From contig NZ_CP104143.1 of assembly GCF_025200715.1 (NCBI RefSeq), forward strand, positions 2,170,001 through 2,234,000: a stretch of DNA of 64,000 bases, written 5' to 3'. The position numbers and the translations under genes were made by a program. The stretch is from Rhizobium sullae. Its GTDB lineage: Bacteria > Pseudomonadota > Alphaproteobacteria > Rhizobiales > Rhizobiaceae. This document shows positions 46,671 to 56,050 of the stretch, piece by piece. The notes under the pieces were generated by a model. That model was not told the DNA's origin. It made no database searches and worked only from the letters and a program-made list of their open reading frames with translations. How positions within the stretch are numbered: position 1 is the first letter of the stretch; each line of letters opens with the position of its first letter.

Positions 46671-46831
46671 ACGATAACCTAGCTCCGCTCGACCCATCGG
46701 TTTTTCCCGGCGGTTTTTCTTGCTAAAAATTTCCGCGTCGTGCACTTTATACACGCAAATGTTGCAAAAGCCTATTCTTGTCACGTCGCAATGCTGTCGT
46801 ACTTTGGCGAATTCGAGTTCAAGGGCTCCAC

Positions 46832-47629
46832 ATGTCATCTATAACCACAGGCAACGATAGACAGTATAGCGACAGCCGAAAGCTCGCCGCGCGAGCCCGC
46901 CTCAACCGGGAATATACGATTGCCGAAATCGGCTGGTTTGCATGGGTGGCAGGACAGCTACCCCTCAAAGCCGGAGATCGCATTCTTGATGTCGGTTGCG
47001 GTCCTGGCTGGTTTTGGGCGGCGGCGGTGGACAAGCTACCGGAAAGTCTGGACCTCACTCTTTCCGATCTCTCCCCCGGCATGGTGCAAGACGCGGTTGA
47101 GCGCTGCCAGCCATTGGCATTCGGTAGCGTCACAGGTCAACAAGCCGACGCGACTGCTTTGCCCTTCGTGGATGGCGCTTTTGATGCAGTCATAGCAATG
47201 CACATGCTCTACCATGTGCCAGACCAGTCGCAGGCCATCGCGGCAATGTATCGTGTGCTGAAGCCGGGCGGTTTCCTTGCGGTGACCACCAACGGGGCTG
47301 GCAACATGCGCAAGATGTATGAGCTGACGACCGTGTTCGGCAGTCCTCCGTATGATCCGGCCGGAGCTGCTTTCGGCTACGATACTGCTGAACGGCTCAT
47401 GCAAGCCCATTTCGGAAATGTCGCCATGACGCAGCATCCTGCCCGCCTACGGGTAACTGAGCCGGAAGACGTGTTTTTGGCGCTCACGTCCTATCCGCCC
47501 GGTGACGAGGCCGACGAGGCGCAGGTTGACGCGTTTCGGGATGCCATCACCGAGGCATTTCGGGTAGGCGGCGGCGTGCTTGAAACCGAGAAGGAAACCG
47601 GCTTGTTTATCAGCCGGAAAGCGGCCTGA
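46832..47629 (+). CDS. Class I SAM-dependent methyltransferase, UbiE-like
   Basis: 265 residues. SAM site DRILDVGCGPGWFWAAAVDKL, LTLSDLSPGMVQDAVER, ADATALPFVDGAFDAVIAMHMLYHV and VLKPGGFLAVTTNGAGNM. The conserved motifs are complete. The size and long C-terminal region resemble antibiotic-modifying or ubiquinone-type methyltransferases; substrate unknown. ATG 46832; an open frame upstream lacks homology. Confidence 0.85.
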   Translation: MSSITTGNDRQYSDSRKLAARARLNREYTIAEIGWFAWVAGQLPLKAGDRILDVGCGPGWFWAAAVDKLPESLDLTLSDLSPGMVQDAVERCQPLAFGSVTGQQADATALPFVDGAFDAVIAMHMLYHVPDQSQAIAAMYRVLKPGGFLAVTTNGAGNMRKMYELTTVFGSPPYDPAGAAFGYDTAERLMQAHFGNVAMTQHPARLRVTEPEDVFLALTSYPPGDEADEAQVDAFRDAITEAFRVGGGVLETEKETGLFISRKAA

Positions 47630-47733
47630 ATATCACGAAGTTCCTGCAGACTGAAGAACGGGAATTTCGGCTTGCCGGTGAACTTGCTGGGCAAGATTCT
47701 CGACATTTTTTGAGCGATGGTGCAAGGCGACAC

Positions 47734-48483
47734 TCACGCGGCCCTTGCAACATCAAGGATAACGCGGTTCCGGCCCTGCCGCTTGGCCTCATAAAGACAG
47801 GTATCGGCCTTGCGCATCAGATCGGCGAGCGAGGCTTCGGAAAAGTCGCTTGTAGTGCCGCCAATGCTGACAGTAAGGCGCAGCGTCGCCCCCTCCGACA
47901 GACTTAGCGTCGCGTTCTCTACTTCCTGGCGGATTCGTTCCGCGACCTGAATGGCATCATCTTTGTCGGCCGCGATCAGGATGGCACCGAATTCCTCTCC
48001 CCCGATCCGGCCAACGATGTCATCGCGCCGAACGGCGCGACAGATCGCCGAGGAGATTTGCAGGAGCGCCTGGTCACCGTTGAGATGACCGTAGGAATCG
48101 TTGATCTTCTTGAAGTGATCGGCGTCAATGATGAGAAGAGTACCCGTATCACGCTTGCGCCGCATGGCCTCAAGCGTTGCAAGAAAGGTCTCGCGGTTCA
48201 AGGTTCCCGTCATCTGGTCGACTCTCGACCGCAGGGTAAGTTCGGCATGGGCACGGGCAAGCGCCTCATGCGCCTCGGCGAGTTTTTCTCCCTGCCAAAA
48301 CACGTAGCTGGCCACCGGCATGGAGATAACGGTCGGGATAACTGCGCAGTTGACCAAGATTAGCGCGTCGATTGGCATGCCGAAGGCGATCCTGGTGGAG
48401 AACGAAATCATGTACGTCACGATAATCGCCAGCAGGGTCACGAGGCTCGCTTTCAACAAGATTGTCTTGGTGATGCTGCGCAT
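47734..48483 (-). CDS. Membrane-anchored diguanylate cyclase
   Basis: 249 residues. Two or three N-terminal membrane helices (ILLKASLVTLLAIIVTYMISF, LILVNCAVIPTVISMPVASYVF), a linker coiled coil, and a complete GGDEF domain (DQMTGTLNRETF, DADHFKKINDSYGHLNGD, active loop GGEEF). Makes cyclic-di-GMP. ATG 48483; the frame is open 23 codons further. Unrelated to the truncated GGDEF-EAL gene. An inhibitory RxxD site is not obvious. Confidence 0.88.
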   Translation of the reverse strand: MRSITKTILLKASLVTLLAIIVTYMISFSTRIAFGMPIDALILVNCAVIPTVISMPVASYVFWQGEKLAEAHEALARAHAELTLRSRVDQMTGTLNRETFLATLEAMRRKRDTGTLLIIDADHFKKINDSYGHLNGDQALLQISSAICRAVRRDDIVGRIGGEEFGAILIAADKDDAIQVAERIRQEVENATLSLSEGATLRLTVSIGGTTSDFSEASLADLMRKADTCLYEAKRQGRNRVILDVARAA

Positions 48484-48530
48484 AGAGAAGTTGATAACGA
48501 AACTTCGTGAAATTGCTATTAAATCGGAAG

Positions 48531-48740
48531 CTAAGACTCGAAACGACGGCATTGCCCCGCTGAGGGACTCTGCCCTCCGCCTTCGTTGACGGCTTCAAGT
48601 CGTTCAAGGAAAGCACCGAAGACGTGGTCAGAGTTCGCGGGTACAGCGAACTCTGGCAGCGCCTGCAAGTGACGCACCATATCCTCGTCCGTTTCGAACG
48701 GGATATAGCGCAGCACGGATTCGTCTGGTTTCGATGTCAT
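48531..48740 (-). CDS. Small hypothetical protein
   Basis: 69 residues, ATG 48740, acidic. SVLRYIPFETDEDMVRHLQALPEF and DHVFGAFLERLEAV suggest two short helices. No known family. Located upstream of the cyclase on the same strand; coding status rests only on the open frame and codon texture. Confidence 0.45.
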   Translation of the reverse strand: MTSKPDESVLRYIPFETDEDMVRHLQALPEFAVPANSDHVFGAFLERLEAVNEGGGQSPSAGQCRRFES

Positions 48741-48786
48741 GCACCCGGAACAGAAAAATGGACGTTATTGTTCCGCCACTTGAACA

Positions 48787-49047
48787 TTAAATATTATTAA
48801 TTCGAAGCGAGCCCCGGACGTCGCACTTCCCGCAGCCGGTCCCATCGGCAAGCGACTTTCCAAACTCCACCCTTAGCCTTTCCAGGATTTCCTTCCGGGA
48901 GCGGCCCTGCGAATGCAGGTCTACCACCCGCGCGATAAAGCCCCGCTGATCTGGAGAAATCTTGAGTTCTTGGCATGCGTCCGTGATGATCCCCTGGAGC
49001 AGTTCGAGGTCGTCAAGATCAATCGCGAAATCTGAAAACAGGCCCAT
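48787..49047 (-). CDS. Small hypothetical protein
   Basis: 86 residues, ATG 49047 preceded by GAGGAGGTGGGAA, an excellent ribosome site. Helical, with DDLELLQGIITDACQEL and RGFIARVVDLHSQGRSRKEILERLR; the last part resembles a small helix-turn-helix. Two cysteines in GTGCGKCDV near the end might bind a metal. No family recognised. Confidence 0.62.
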   Translation of the reverse strand: MGLFSDFAIDLDDLELLQGIITDACQELKISPDQRGFIARVVDLHSQGRSRKEILERLRVEFGKSLADGTGCGKCDVRGSLRINNI

Positions 49048-49402
49048 TTCCCACCTCCTCAGAGGCAGGGAGCGTCAATCATCTCCCAATTGGTCGTTAC
49101 GCGACCAACAGAGCCACGATAGCGCGAATGCGTCCGCGATCCAGTGAATTTTTGGTCGTCTCGAACTACAGGCGGGATGGCATCATTTTCAAGCGGAGCC
49201 TGCCTACATCGAGATGGCCCGCATCCGGGCGGCGTCGCAAACGTTGCTATTACCGCCATCGCATTTGCGTGCTGCAAGCTTTTCCACATCGCCTATCGTA
49301 AAGGCGTGGCAATGGTAGAAGTCTCTGCCGTCCGGACGCCTCATCGGGTCAACCGGCCACGGTCGACTTCGCGCCATCAGCGCTTCATTAGTCGGATGAT
49401 TT
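49048..49402. other. Intergenic region
   Basis: 355 bases with the promoter of the reverse-strand small gene. I see no further gene or repeat. Confidence 0.4.
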
Positions 49403-49870
49403 TTAGTCCTTCGGGACTAAATGGCGCTGCATGATGATAGTGCGCTCTTCACCATGATAGCTTTCTCGAATAGCCCGATAACCGAGGCCTGCGTAAAATT
49501 GCTCGGCTGTTACAGATGAAGGGACTGAGAGCGTCTCCATGCCCACCTCTCGCGCTGAATCCTCGACAGCAGCCATCAGTCGCCTTCCCACGCCTTGGCC
49601 TTGCGAAGCGGGAGAAACAAAAACTGTCCGGACAACGTCTCCCTCCAGACTAGCAGTTCCGATAACACGCCTACCTGAAACGGCTACGAAGACTTTTCGC
49701 CGACCTATCAGTGCAAGGACCGCAGTCGGAGAGAAGTTCTGTTCTATGCGCTCAATCACGGCGGGCGGGTAGTCCTTGGCATTACTCTCTCTCAGCGCCG
49801 TCACGATGACATCACTGATTGCGGAGGCATCGTCAGCATGCGCCGCACGTATTTGAAGACCCTTATCCAT
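49403..49870 (-). CDS. GNAT acetyltransferase
   Basis: 155 residues from ATG 49870. LQIRAAHADDASAISDVIV opens the fold, VVRTVFVSPASQGQGVGRRLMAAVEDSA is the acetyl-CoA loop, and TAEQFYAGLGYRAIRESYHGEERTIIMQRHL is the C-terminal part. Complete single-domain enzyme. An open frame upstream has no homology. Substrate unknown. Confidence 0.85.
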   Translation of the reverse strand: MDKGLQIRAAHADDASAISDVIVTALRESNAKDYPPAVIERIEQNFSPTAVLALIGRRKVFVAVSGRRVIGTASLEGDVVRTVFVSPASQGQGVGRRLMAAVEDSAREVGMETLSVPSSVTAEQFYAGLGYRAIRESYHGEERTIIMQRHLVPKD

Positions 49871-49973
49871 GCTTAAACCGTTACCTGGTGCGTCACGACA
49901 AGACAACGTCAGCTCTGGACCCGTGACGAGACCGTGGCTACGCCTCCGTTGCGCCAACACCGGCCATTGAACG

Positions 49974-50373
49974 TCAGAAGGAAATGATAATTTCACCCAT
50001 CGGGCGGCTTTTAAGAAGGACCGCGTGATTGCCCGGCTCGTTGCCTTCGTCCAACTTGAACTTCAGGAGCTTCCCGGTCTGTCGCACGTCAATATTCTCA
50101 GACCTGTGCGAAACGAAACAATTCCCTATCCCACAAGAGACAATCGGCCGGACGAAAGCACCATCATAGCTGCTGAGCGAAAGATTGATGGCAGGTGCTT
50201 TGTGATCGACCAATTGGCATGGATATTTCGCGCATCACCTCGCCGTAAATCGGCTCTTGTTGGTTGACGAGGATGGCGTACCGAAACGCTCTGGCGGGAG
50301 CAGTCTCTTCGGCAGAAGCCGCGCCTCCGGTGACCAACAGCCCTGCACACAGCAGAAATGCGTTACAAGGCAT
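49974..50373 (-). pseudogene. Frameshifted small secreted protein
   Basis: ATG 50373 opens a signal peptide (FLLCAGLLVTGGAASA) and YAILVNQQEPIYGEVMREISMP. A second frame then continues VDHKAPAINLSLSSYDGAFVRPIVSCGIGNCFVSHR and ends at 49974 after SRPMGEIIISF. The two frames meet near 50213 and together would give a periplasmic protein of about 130 residues, so one base appears gained or lost. Function unknown. Confidence 0.5.
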
Positions 50374-50568
50374 AGGCAATCTCCGATTAGCCGGATTTCT
50401 GGTTCCATGAGAGTTCAACCAAAATATGGCTTTCGTAAAGAGCGGTTATCCGCAATGGGCCGACATCCACCGGAATGCGCCATGGGCTGGTCATTGCGAC
50501 ATCTGCAAAAACCCTATTCCGCCCAACATGATCGCCGGGCGAGAACTGGGGAATTTGCTTTCGGATTT

Positions 50569-51051
50569 TCACTTCCCTTGCGAAGCCTGTCCACCCAACA
50601 CGTACCCTACGACGTGACCAACGGTCACTCCCATCGAGACAACGGCAATAGCCGCAAATACATTCACCCACTTGGCTAATGCGAGAAGCATGACCCAAAA
50701 AGTGAGCGCGAACGGGATCGTAAAACTTGAAATTCCCATGACGAAAAACAGCAGCACCCCAAGCGTGTTCGACACGTCTTGCAGCGGCGGGATTTCTGTA
50801 ACAGCTAGAATCACAAAGCCGCCCAGCGACAAAGTGGCTGGCATCGCCAGCCTGGCTTGAAATGCCCGTGGTCCTATTCGCCGTTGCTTGCGCCGATGCC
50901 CTGTCGAGATCGCTGTCAAAACAAGCGCAATGGTTCCAAGCAGGCAGACGATGACGGTAGATTGCGTGAACACCCGTACCGGCCCCTTTCCATCTCGAAT
51001 CGGATTGCTCCGGTCACCGTTCGCTGCTTGATAACTGTCTCTAGCGGCCAC
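50569..51051 (-). CDS. Small membrane protein, function unknown
   Basis: Up to 160 residues, four likely membrane helices (STVIVCLLGTIALVLTAI, LSLGGFVILAV, GVLLFFVMGISSFTIPFAL, FAAIAVVSMGVTVGHVVG). No family recognised. GTG 51051 has no good ribosome site, and GTG 50979 is possible; hydrophobicity supports a real protein, but the start is uncertain. Confidence 0.5.
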   Translation of the reverse strand: MAARDSYQAANGDRSNPIRDGKGPVRVFTQSTVIVCLLGTIALVLTAISTGHRRKQRRIGPRAFQARLAMPATLSLGGFVILAVTEIPPLQDVSNTLGVLLFFVMGISSFTIPFALTFWVMLLALAKWVNVFAAIAVVSMGVTVGHVVGYVLGGQASQGK

Positions 51052-51611
51052 GTCGGGTAGTGAACTCGCCCGATATCATCTTTTGGGAGTGTACGAGGCA
51101 TGTGATCGGGATGTGGTAAATGAAATCTCACGCAGCATAGCGCCTGCCGTGCGGTTCTCGATGTCGCCTTTGTGCCCAAAAACCAGACATTGCTGGCGCG
51201 AAATACATTTCTCAAAACGCATCGAATAGACGCGCTCTTGGCGAGCGCGATCATTTCAGGCATTCTTAGCGACGATGACACAGGCATTTGCAGCAACATG
51301 CGTCCGTAAGCTTGACGCACGACTTACGATCCCGGCCTCCTAATTGGAGCCGGGCCAGTTTTGCTGTTTGCCCTTTATATCCTTATGTGAGTTGTCATCC
51401 ATGGACACCAGATCGTCCCAGCAGTCTCGTCGTACTCCCGCCGTCCGACACGGCGAAATGGCGCTGTGCATCGCAAACTCCAGGGCGCATCGACTTCGTG
51501 GCGGCTGCCGGAAATCACCGGAGCACCGGCAGCCGTAGTGGCTCCTGAACCGCCATCAAAATCTCCATCATCAGAAGAGGCCGCCACTATTGACCGGGCG
51601 AGGAGCGACGC
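51052..51611 (+). promoter_or_regulatory. Leader region of the second leucyl-tRNA synthetase
   Basis: 560 bases without a convincing gene. Contains hairpin CCCGGCCTCC / GGAGCCGGG (51331-51354, followed by CCAGTTTTG) and a perfect 10-bp inverted repeat CGGCTGCCGG (51502-51511) / CCGGCAGCCG (51526-51535). The second overlaps a GGAGC...GGCTCC alternative pairing, so two folds are possible. No leucine-rich leader peptide is evident. Confidence 0.4.
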
Positions 51612-54125
51612 ATGCCATATGATCCACGGGCGATTGAACCCAAATGGCAGGCCCTTTGGGCCGAACATCATACCTTTCGAGCCGAGATCGATCCGGCCAA
51701 GCCGAAATTCTATGCACTCGACATGTTCCCCTACCCTTCGGGTGCGGGTCTGCATGTCGGTCATCCTCTGGGCTATACGGCGACGGACATTCTGTGTCGC
51801 TACAAACGCATGAAGGGTTTCAATGTGCTGCACCCGATGGGGTGGGACAGCTTCGGCTTGCCCGCAGAGCGCCACGCCATGCGCACTGGCGTTCATCCCG
51901 CTATCACGACGAAGCGCAACATTGAGACGTTTCGCGGCCAGGTACAGCGACTGGGTTTTTCCTATGACTGGAGCCGCGAGCTTGCGACGACCGATCCGAG
52001 TTACGTGCGTTGGACGCAATGGATATTCCTGAAGCTGTTTGAGCGCGGCCTCGCCTACCAGACCGAGATGGCGGTCAACTGGTGCCCGGCCCAAAACGCC
52101 GTGCTCGCCGACGAGGAGGTCAAGGACGGACGTTACGTCGAAACCGGCGACCCGGTTGTCCGCCGTAAGATGCGTCAGTGGATGCTGCGTATCACGGCTT
52201 ATGCGGACCGGTTGCTAGAGGGGCTGGATGATCTCGACTGGCCCGAGAGCCTGAAGGCGATGCAGCGCAACTGGATCGGACGATCAGAGGGAGCCAAAAT
52301 CACCTTTCCGATCGACGATGGCGGTGGGACGATAATTACCTTCACGACCCGTCCCGAGACGCTGTTCGGCGCAACCTACATCGTGCTCGCTCCCGAACAT
52401 CCCTTGCTGGTCACCATGACCATGCCAGCGGCTCGCGCAGCGGTGGCCGCCTATGTCGCAAAGGCGGAGGCGCTGCAGGAGACGGAACGGGTCGATGCTG
52501 GTCGAGAGAAGACAGGTGTTTTCACGGGTACCTACGCGATCAATCCCGTTACGAATGCTCGCCTGCCGATCTGGGTTGCCGATTACGTGCTGGCTGACTA
52601 CGGCACTGGTGCCTTGATGGCAGTACCAGGCCACGACGTGCGTGACCATGCCTTTGCTACCACGCATGGCCTGCCGATTGTTCGCGTGATCGCAGGCGAT
52701 GGGGATGTCGACAAGGCCGCTGACGACGGTGACAGGCAGATGGTGAACTCCGGTTTTCTGGACCACCTGGGCGTCCTGGAGGCCAGACAGGCGATGATCG
52801 CTTGGTTGCGGGCGAACGGGTTGGGCAGTGCCAAGATCACGTATCGCCTGCGCGACTGGCTCTTCTCGCGCCAGCGCTACTGGGGCGAACCGATTCCGGT
52901 GCTCCATCTGGCGGACGGTTCGGTGATGCCGCTGCCAGAAGAGTGCCTGCCGCTGCTGCCGCCGGAACTGGATGATTATGCGCCCACGGCCGACGGTGAA
53001 CCGCCGCTCGCCCGTGCAGAGGACTGGGTGCGCACGACCGTCCCCGGCACCGATTTTCCGGCGTGGCGGGAGACCAACACCATGCCGCAATGGGCCGGTT
53101 CCTGCTGGTACTATCTGCGCTTCCTCGATCAGCATAACGAGCGCGAACTTGTTGCGAAAGAGGCCGAACGGTACTGGATGCCGGTCGATCTCTATGTAGG
53201 CGGAGCCGAGCACGCAGTGCTGCACCTGCTCTACGCCCGGTTCTGGCATAAGGTCCTCTACGATATCGGGGTCGTTTCAACCGAAGAACCGTTCCAGCGG
53301 CTGTTCAACCAAGGCATGATCCTTGCCCATTCCTACCGAGATGCGGCGGGCCGATACTGCGAGCCCGCTGTTGTCGTTGAACGACACGGCCGATGGTTTG
53401 CTGGATCGACCGAAGTACATCGCGCCATCGAGAAAATGTCCAAGTCGCGGCTGAATGTCGTCAATCCAGACCATGTCGTCGACGAATTCGGCGCTGACGC
53501 GCTGCGGCTCTACGAAATGTTCATGGGTCCCTTGGATGCGACCAAGCCGTGGCAGACGTCGGGCGTCAATGGCGTGCGCCGGTTTCTGGACCGCGCTTGG
53601 CGCATCGTCTGTGACGAGACTGACATACTGCACCCGGCGGTGCGGGACGAAACGGCGGACCCGAACATTCTTCGCCTGCGCCACCAAACCGTGAAATCCG
53701 TTACTGAGGATATCGAAGCCATGCGCTTCAACACTGCCATCGCGCGGTTGATGGAGCTGTCCAACGCTTTGGCGGCACCGGACGTGCGACCGCGCGACGT
53801 CGTGGAGACATTCGTGCTGCTGCTCTCGCCTTTCGCTCCGCACATTGCGGAGGAGTTGTGGGGCAAGTTCGGCCACAAAGAGACGCTGGCGTTCGTTCCA
53901 TGGCCAGGTTTCGATCCTGAACTGGTTCACGAGGAGACGCGCGAGTACGTTGTGCAGATCAACGGCAAGGTCCGTCATCGTTTCACGGCGACTGCCGAAA
54001 TGGGAGACGGTCTGCTTGCAGCCGCGCGATCAGAGCCTGAGGTAATGGCGTTGCTCGCTGACAGGGAGATCGTGAGAGAAATTGTCGTTCAGGGGCGATT
54101 GGTGAACTTTGTCGTACGAGAGTGA
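51612..54125 (+). CDS. leuS: Second leucyl-tRNA synthetase (class I)
   Basis: 837 residues, full length. HIGH-type motif HVGH at 48-51, inside DMFPYPSGAGLHVGHPLGY. Editing (CP1) domain with TTRPETLFGATYIVLAPEHPL and MAVPGHDVRDHAFA, both intact. KMSKS at 608-612 (EKMSKSRLNVVNPD), anticodon-binding and C-terminal domains present. AGGAG precedes ATG 51612. Its place in an accessory region makes it likely to be a second, horizontally gained copy. One parallel is AgnB2, the self-resistance LeuRS linked to agrocin 84. A replacement or inhibitor-resistant enzyme is inference. Confidence 0.92.
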   Translation: MPYDPRAIEPKWQALWAEHHTFRAEIDPAKPKFYALDMFPYPSGAGLHVGHPLGYTATDILCRYKRMKGFNVLHPMGWDSFGLPAERHAMRTGVHPAITTKRNIETFRGQVQRLGFSYDWSRELATTDPSYVRWTQWIFLKLFERGLAYQTEMAVNWCPAQNAVLADEEVKDGRYVETGDPVVRRKMRQWMLRITAYADRLLEGLDDLDWPESLKAMQRNWIGRSEGAKITFPIDDGGGTIITFTTRPETLFGATYIVLAPEHPLLVTMTMPAARAAVAAYVAKAEALQETERVDAGREKTGVFTGTYAINPVTNARLPIWVADYVLADYGTGALMAVPGHDVRDHAFATTHGLPIVRVIAGDGDVDKAADDGDRQMVNSGFLDHLGVLEARQAMIAWLRANGLGSAKITYRLRDWLFSRQRYWGEPIPVLHLADGSVMPLPEECLPLLPPELDDYAPTADGEPPLARAEDWVRTTVPGTDFPAWRETNTMPQWAGSCWYYLRFLDQHNERELVAKEAERYWMPVDLYVGGAEHAVLHLLYARFWHKVLYDIGVVSTEEPFQRLFNQGMILAHSYRDAAGRYCEPAVVVERHGRWFAGSTEVHRAIEKMSKSRLNVVNPDHVVDEFGADALRLYEMFMGPLDATKPWQTSGVNGVRRFLDRAWRIVCDETDILHPAVRDETADPNILRLRHQTVKSVTEDIEAMRFNTAIARLMELSNALAAPDVRPRDVVETFVLLLSPFAPHIAEELWGKFGHKETLAFVPWPGFDPELVHEETREYVVQINGKVRHRFTATAEMGDGLLAAARSEPEVMALLADREIVREIVVQGRLVNFVVRE

Positions 54126-54198
54126 AGTTTGGCGTTTAGCCTCGGAATGCGATGTCCGCTGACCGCCTAATCGCTAACGCCGCTATCGGAAACGAAAC

Positions 54199-54783
54199 AT
54201 GCTGAAGCTCTTTTTATCTCCAGGCTCAAGTTCGATGGCTGCGCACATTGCGTTGCACGAAGTCGGTGCGGCCTTTGAAATCTGCTCGCTGTCGTTTGCG
54301 CGTCGGGAGCATCGTGATCCGGCCTACCTGGCAATCAATCCGGAGGGAAAAGTGCCGACACTGCTTGTCGATGGCAGACCGTTGACCGAAGTGGCAGGAA
54401 TTCTTTTCTTTCTCGCAAAGAGATTCCCTCATGCCGGACTCCTGCCTGTAGATGATCCCGAGGCGGAGGCTCATGTAGTGTCGTGGATGTCGTTTCTGGC
54501 TTCAACAGTGCATCCGGCGCGGCGGAGGGGTGTGGAACATGCGCTCGACGTTTACCGCATCGTCGAAAAACGCCTTGGCGAGCGCCCGTTCGTTGTCGGT
54601 TCGAAGATGTCGGTGGCAGATATCCATCTGTTCCGACTGTTCTGGAGGTTCCGAAACTCGGCAAATCTCGCGCCAGGAACGCTGCCGCTCCTGGAAGTGT
54701 TTCACGATCGCATGATGGACCGCCCCGCAGTCAGAAAGACTTTGGAGATCGAGGAAAGCATCGGGTATGAGCTGCCCTCCTAA
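54199..54783 (+). CDS. Glutathione S-transferase
   Basis: 194 residues. Thioredoxin-like N-terminal domain with LFLSPGSSSMAAHIALHEVG, NPEGKVPTLLVDGRPLTEVAGILFFLAKRFP (cis-proline and glutathione-binding residues). The C-terminal helical domain has VGSKMSVADIHLFRLFW with the conserved Asp of the folding motif. Cytosolic detoxification enzyme. 73 bases after leuS, same strand. Complete. Confidence 0.9.
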   Translation: MLKLFLSPGSSSMAAHIALHEVGAAFEICSLSFARREHRDPAYLAINPEGKVPTLLVDGRPLTEVAGILFFLAKRFPHAGLLPVDDPEAEAHVVSWMSFLASTVHPARRRGVEHALDVYRIVEKRLGERPFVVGSKMSVADIHLFRLFWRFRNSANLAPGTLPLLEVFHDRMMDRPAVRKTLEIEESIGYELPS

Positions 54784-54850
54784 AGGAGTTTGCTGCAGAA
54801 GTTCGAAGGACGTCTCAGAAGAGGTCACGGCTGGTGTGGCTTCGTCAATC

Positions 54851-55447
54851 TCAAGCGGAATATCGGGAATGCCAGTCCTTGAACTCAGCAACGGTGCGGA
54901 CGCGATGATCCATGACTGCCTCATAGACCAATGCACTCGAAATCTTGTTCGACCCCTCTGGCAGTTCCGCCAAGACGCTTTTGATCTGAAGGATCGTTTC
55001 CCGATCTGAGTCCGTGAGGCGAGGCATCAGCGTCCTCAGATGTGCGAGGTCGGGCTGCCTTTCCGGCTTATCGACCAACCAAATATCGATGGTCCACATC
55101 GCTTGGTCCGGTGCTCGAACCGATAGCCAAAGATAAAGCCCATCCGGATACTTTTCAGGCTCTGCGTTCCATTTCCCGGTGTCATTTCGAAAGCGCACCG
55201 CGACAACGCTTTCGGTCATCTGCATGAGGCGAGCGCCGATACCAGCAAATGCTTCGAGGGCGCGGATATCTAACTTGGGGCAGGCAACTGTAATATCGAT
55301 GTCGCGCCGGACCATAAGACCCATGGCGGAGCTGCCAACACGGGTAGGATACCCTACATGGGAAAGAAGTTCATCAAGGTGGAGTGCTCGTACGATTTCA
55401 TCAGCTTCAGTTTGTAATCGTCGCTGGGCTACCAACAGATCGGACAT
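54851..55447 (-). CDS. Nucleotidyltransferase-like protein
   Basis: 198 residues. VGYPTRVGSSAMGLMVRRDIDITV gives GS followed by D-x-D, the metal-binding core of the nucleotidyltransferase fold. TIDIWLVDKPERQ may supply the third acidic residue. The size recalls drug-modifying members such as lincosamide nucleotidyltransferases, but other activities are possible. Complete frame; reverse strand, convergent with the GST. Confidence 0.7.
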   Translation of the reverse strand: MSDLLVAQRRLQTEADEIVRALHLDELLSHVGYPTRVGSSAMGLMVRRDIDITVACPKLDIRALEAFAGIGARLMQMTESVVAVRFRNDTGKWNAEPEKYPDGLYLWLSVRAPDQAMWTIDIWLVDKPERQPDLAHLRTLMPRLTDSDRETILQIKSVLAELPEGSNKISSALVYEAVMDHRVRTVAEFKDWHSRYSA

Positions 55448-56050
55448 AATCTTCCTCTAATCGTCGTTATTTCAACCAGTTGGGGCAAAGGCGGCATCCC
55501 CGTGAACTCAAAGGGTTTTGGCCACTTTGGGCCGAGAGGCTACCTCGACCATATTCGGAACGCGCCAGATGCCTTCATGAGCGAGGCCGTCTCAGAAACA
55601 GGTCAAACCATCGAAAGGATAGGAATGACTGTCGGATGAGCGAATGGTGTCATGAAGCAGAGATTTCCCATCGCAATCAAGCTCCTGCGCCTCCGTGGCC
55701 TTTGGCTGGCCGACACCGTACTATCCATGTGGAGACATTTGCAGCTTTTGGCAAACGGCGGCAATGGGGGCCGACTGCGGAAGCTTAGCCTTGGTCGGAA
55801 AGCGCCAATTGCAGCCGTCGACAAGTTGAAAGAATTTTTCTCTTCGAAGAGATTTGGTAGAGAAAACGCGTATGTACGCAGGCGGCATTCGTCAATTCAT
55901 GTTTTTGCTTGGGAGTAGCGTAAGTTGAATACTTGATTCTTGTCGCGCCGCGACTGGGGAGGGCATCGTGAGAAGAAGTCAGTCAGGTGCCAATGATAGG
56001 GCCCACCTTCTTAAGGCGAAGGTACGCGTTTGCATGGGTATTTACTGAAG
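55448..56050. other. Non-coding stretch
   Basis: 603 bases without a trustworthy gene; several short frames overlap each other on both strands. Base composition shifts towards AT at its right end, into the AT-rich pair of genes. Confidence 0.4.

Noticed and set aside
52284..53249. Reverse-strand frame within the leucyl-tRNA synthetase gene
   Set aside because: Antisense shadow of a certain gene.
55603..55918. Overlapping short frames on both strands at 55.6-55.9 kb
   Set aside because: No ribosome sites, mutually overlapping, no recognisable domain.
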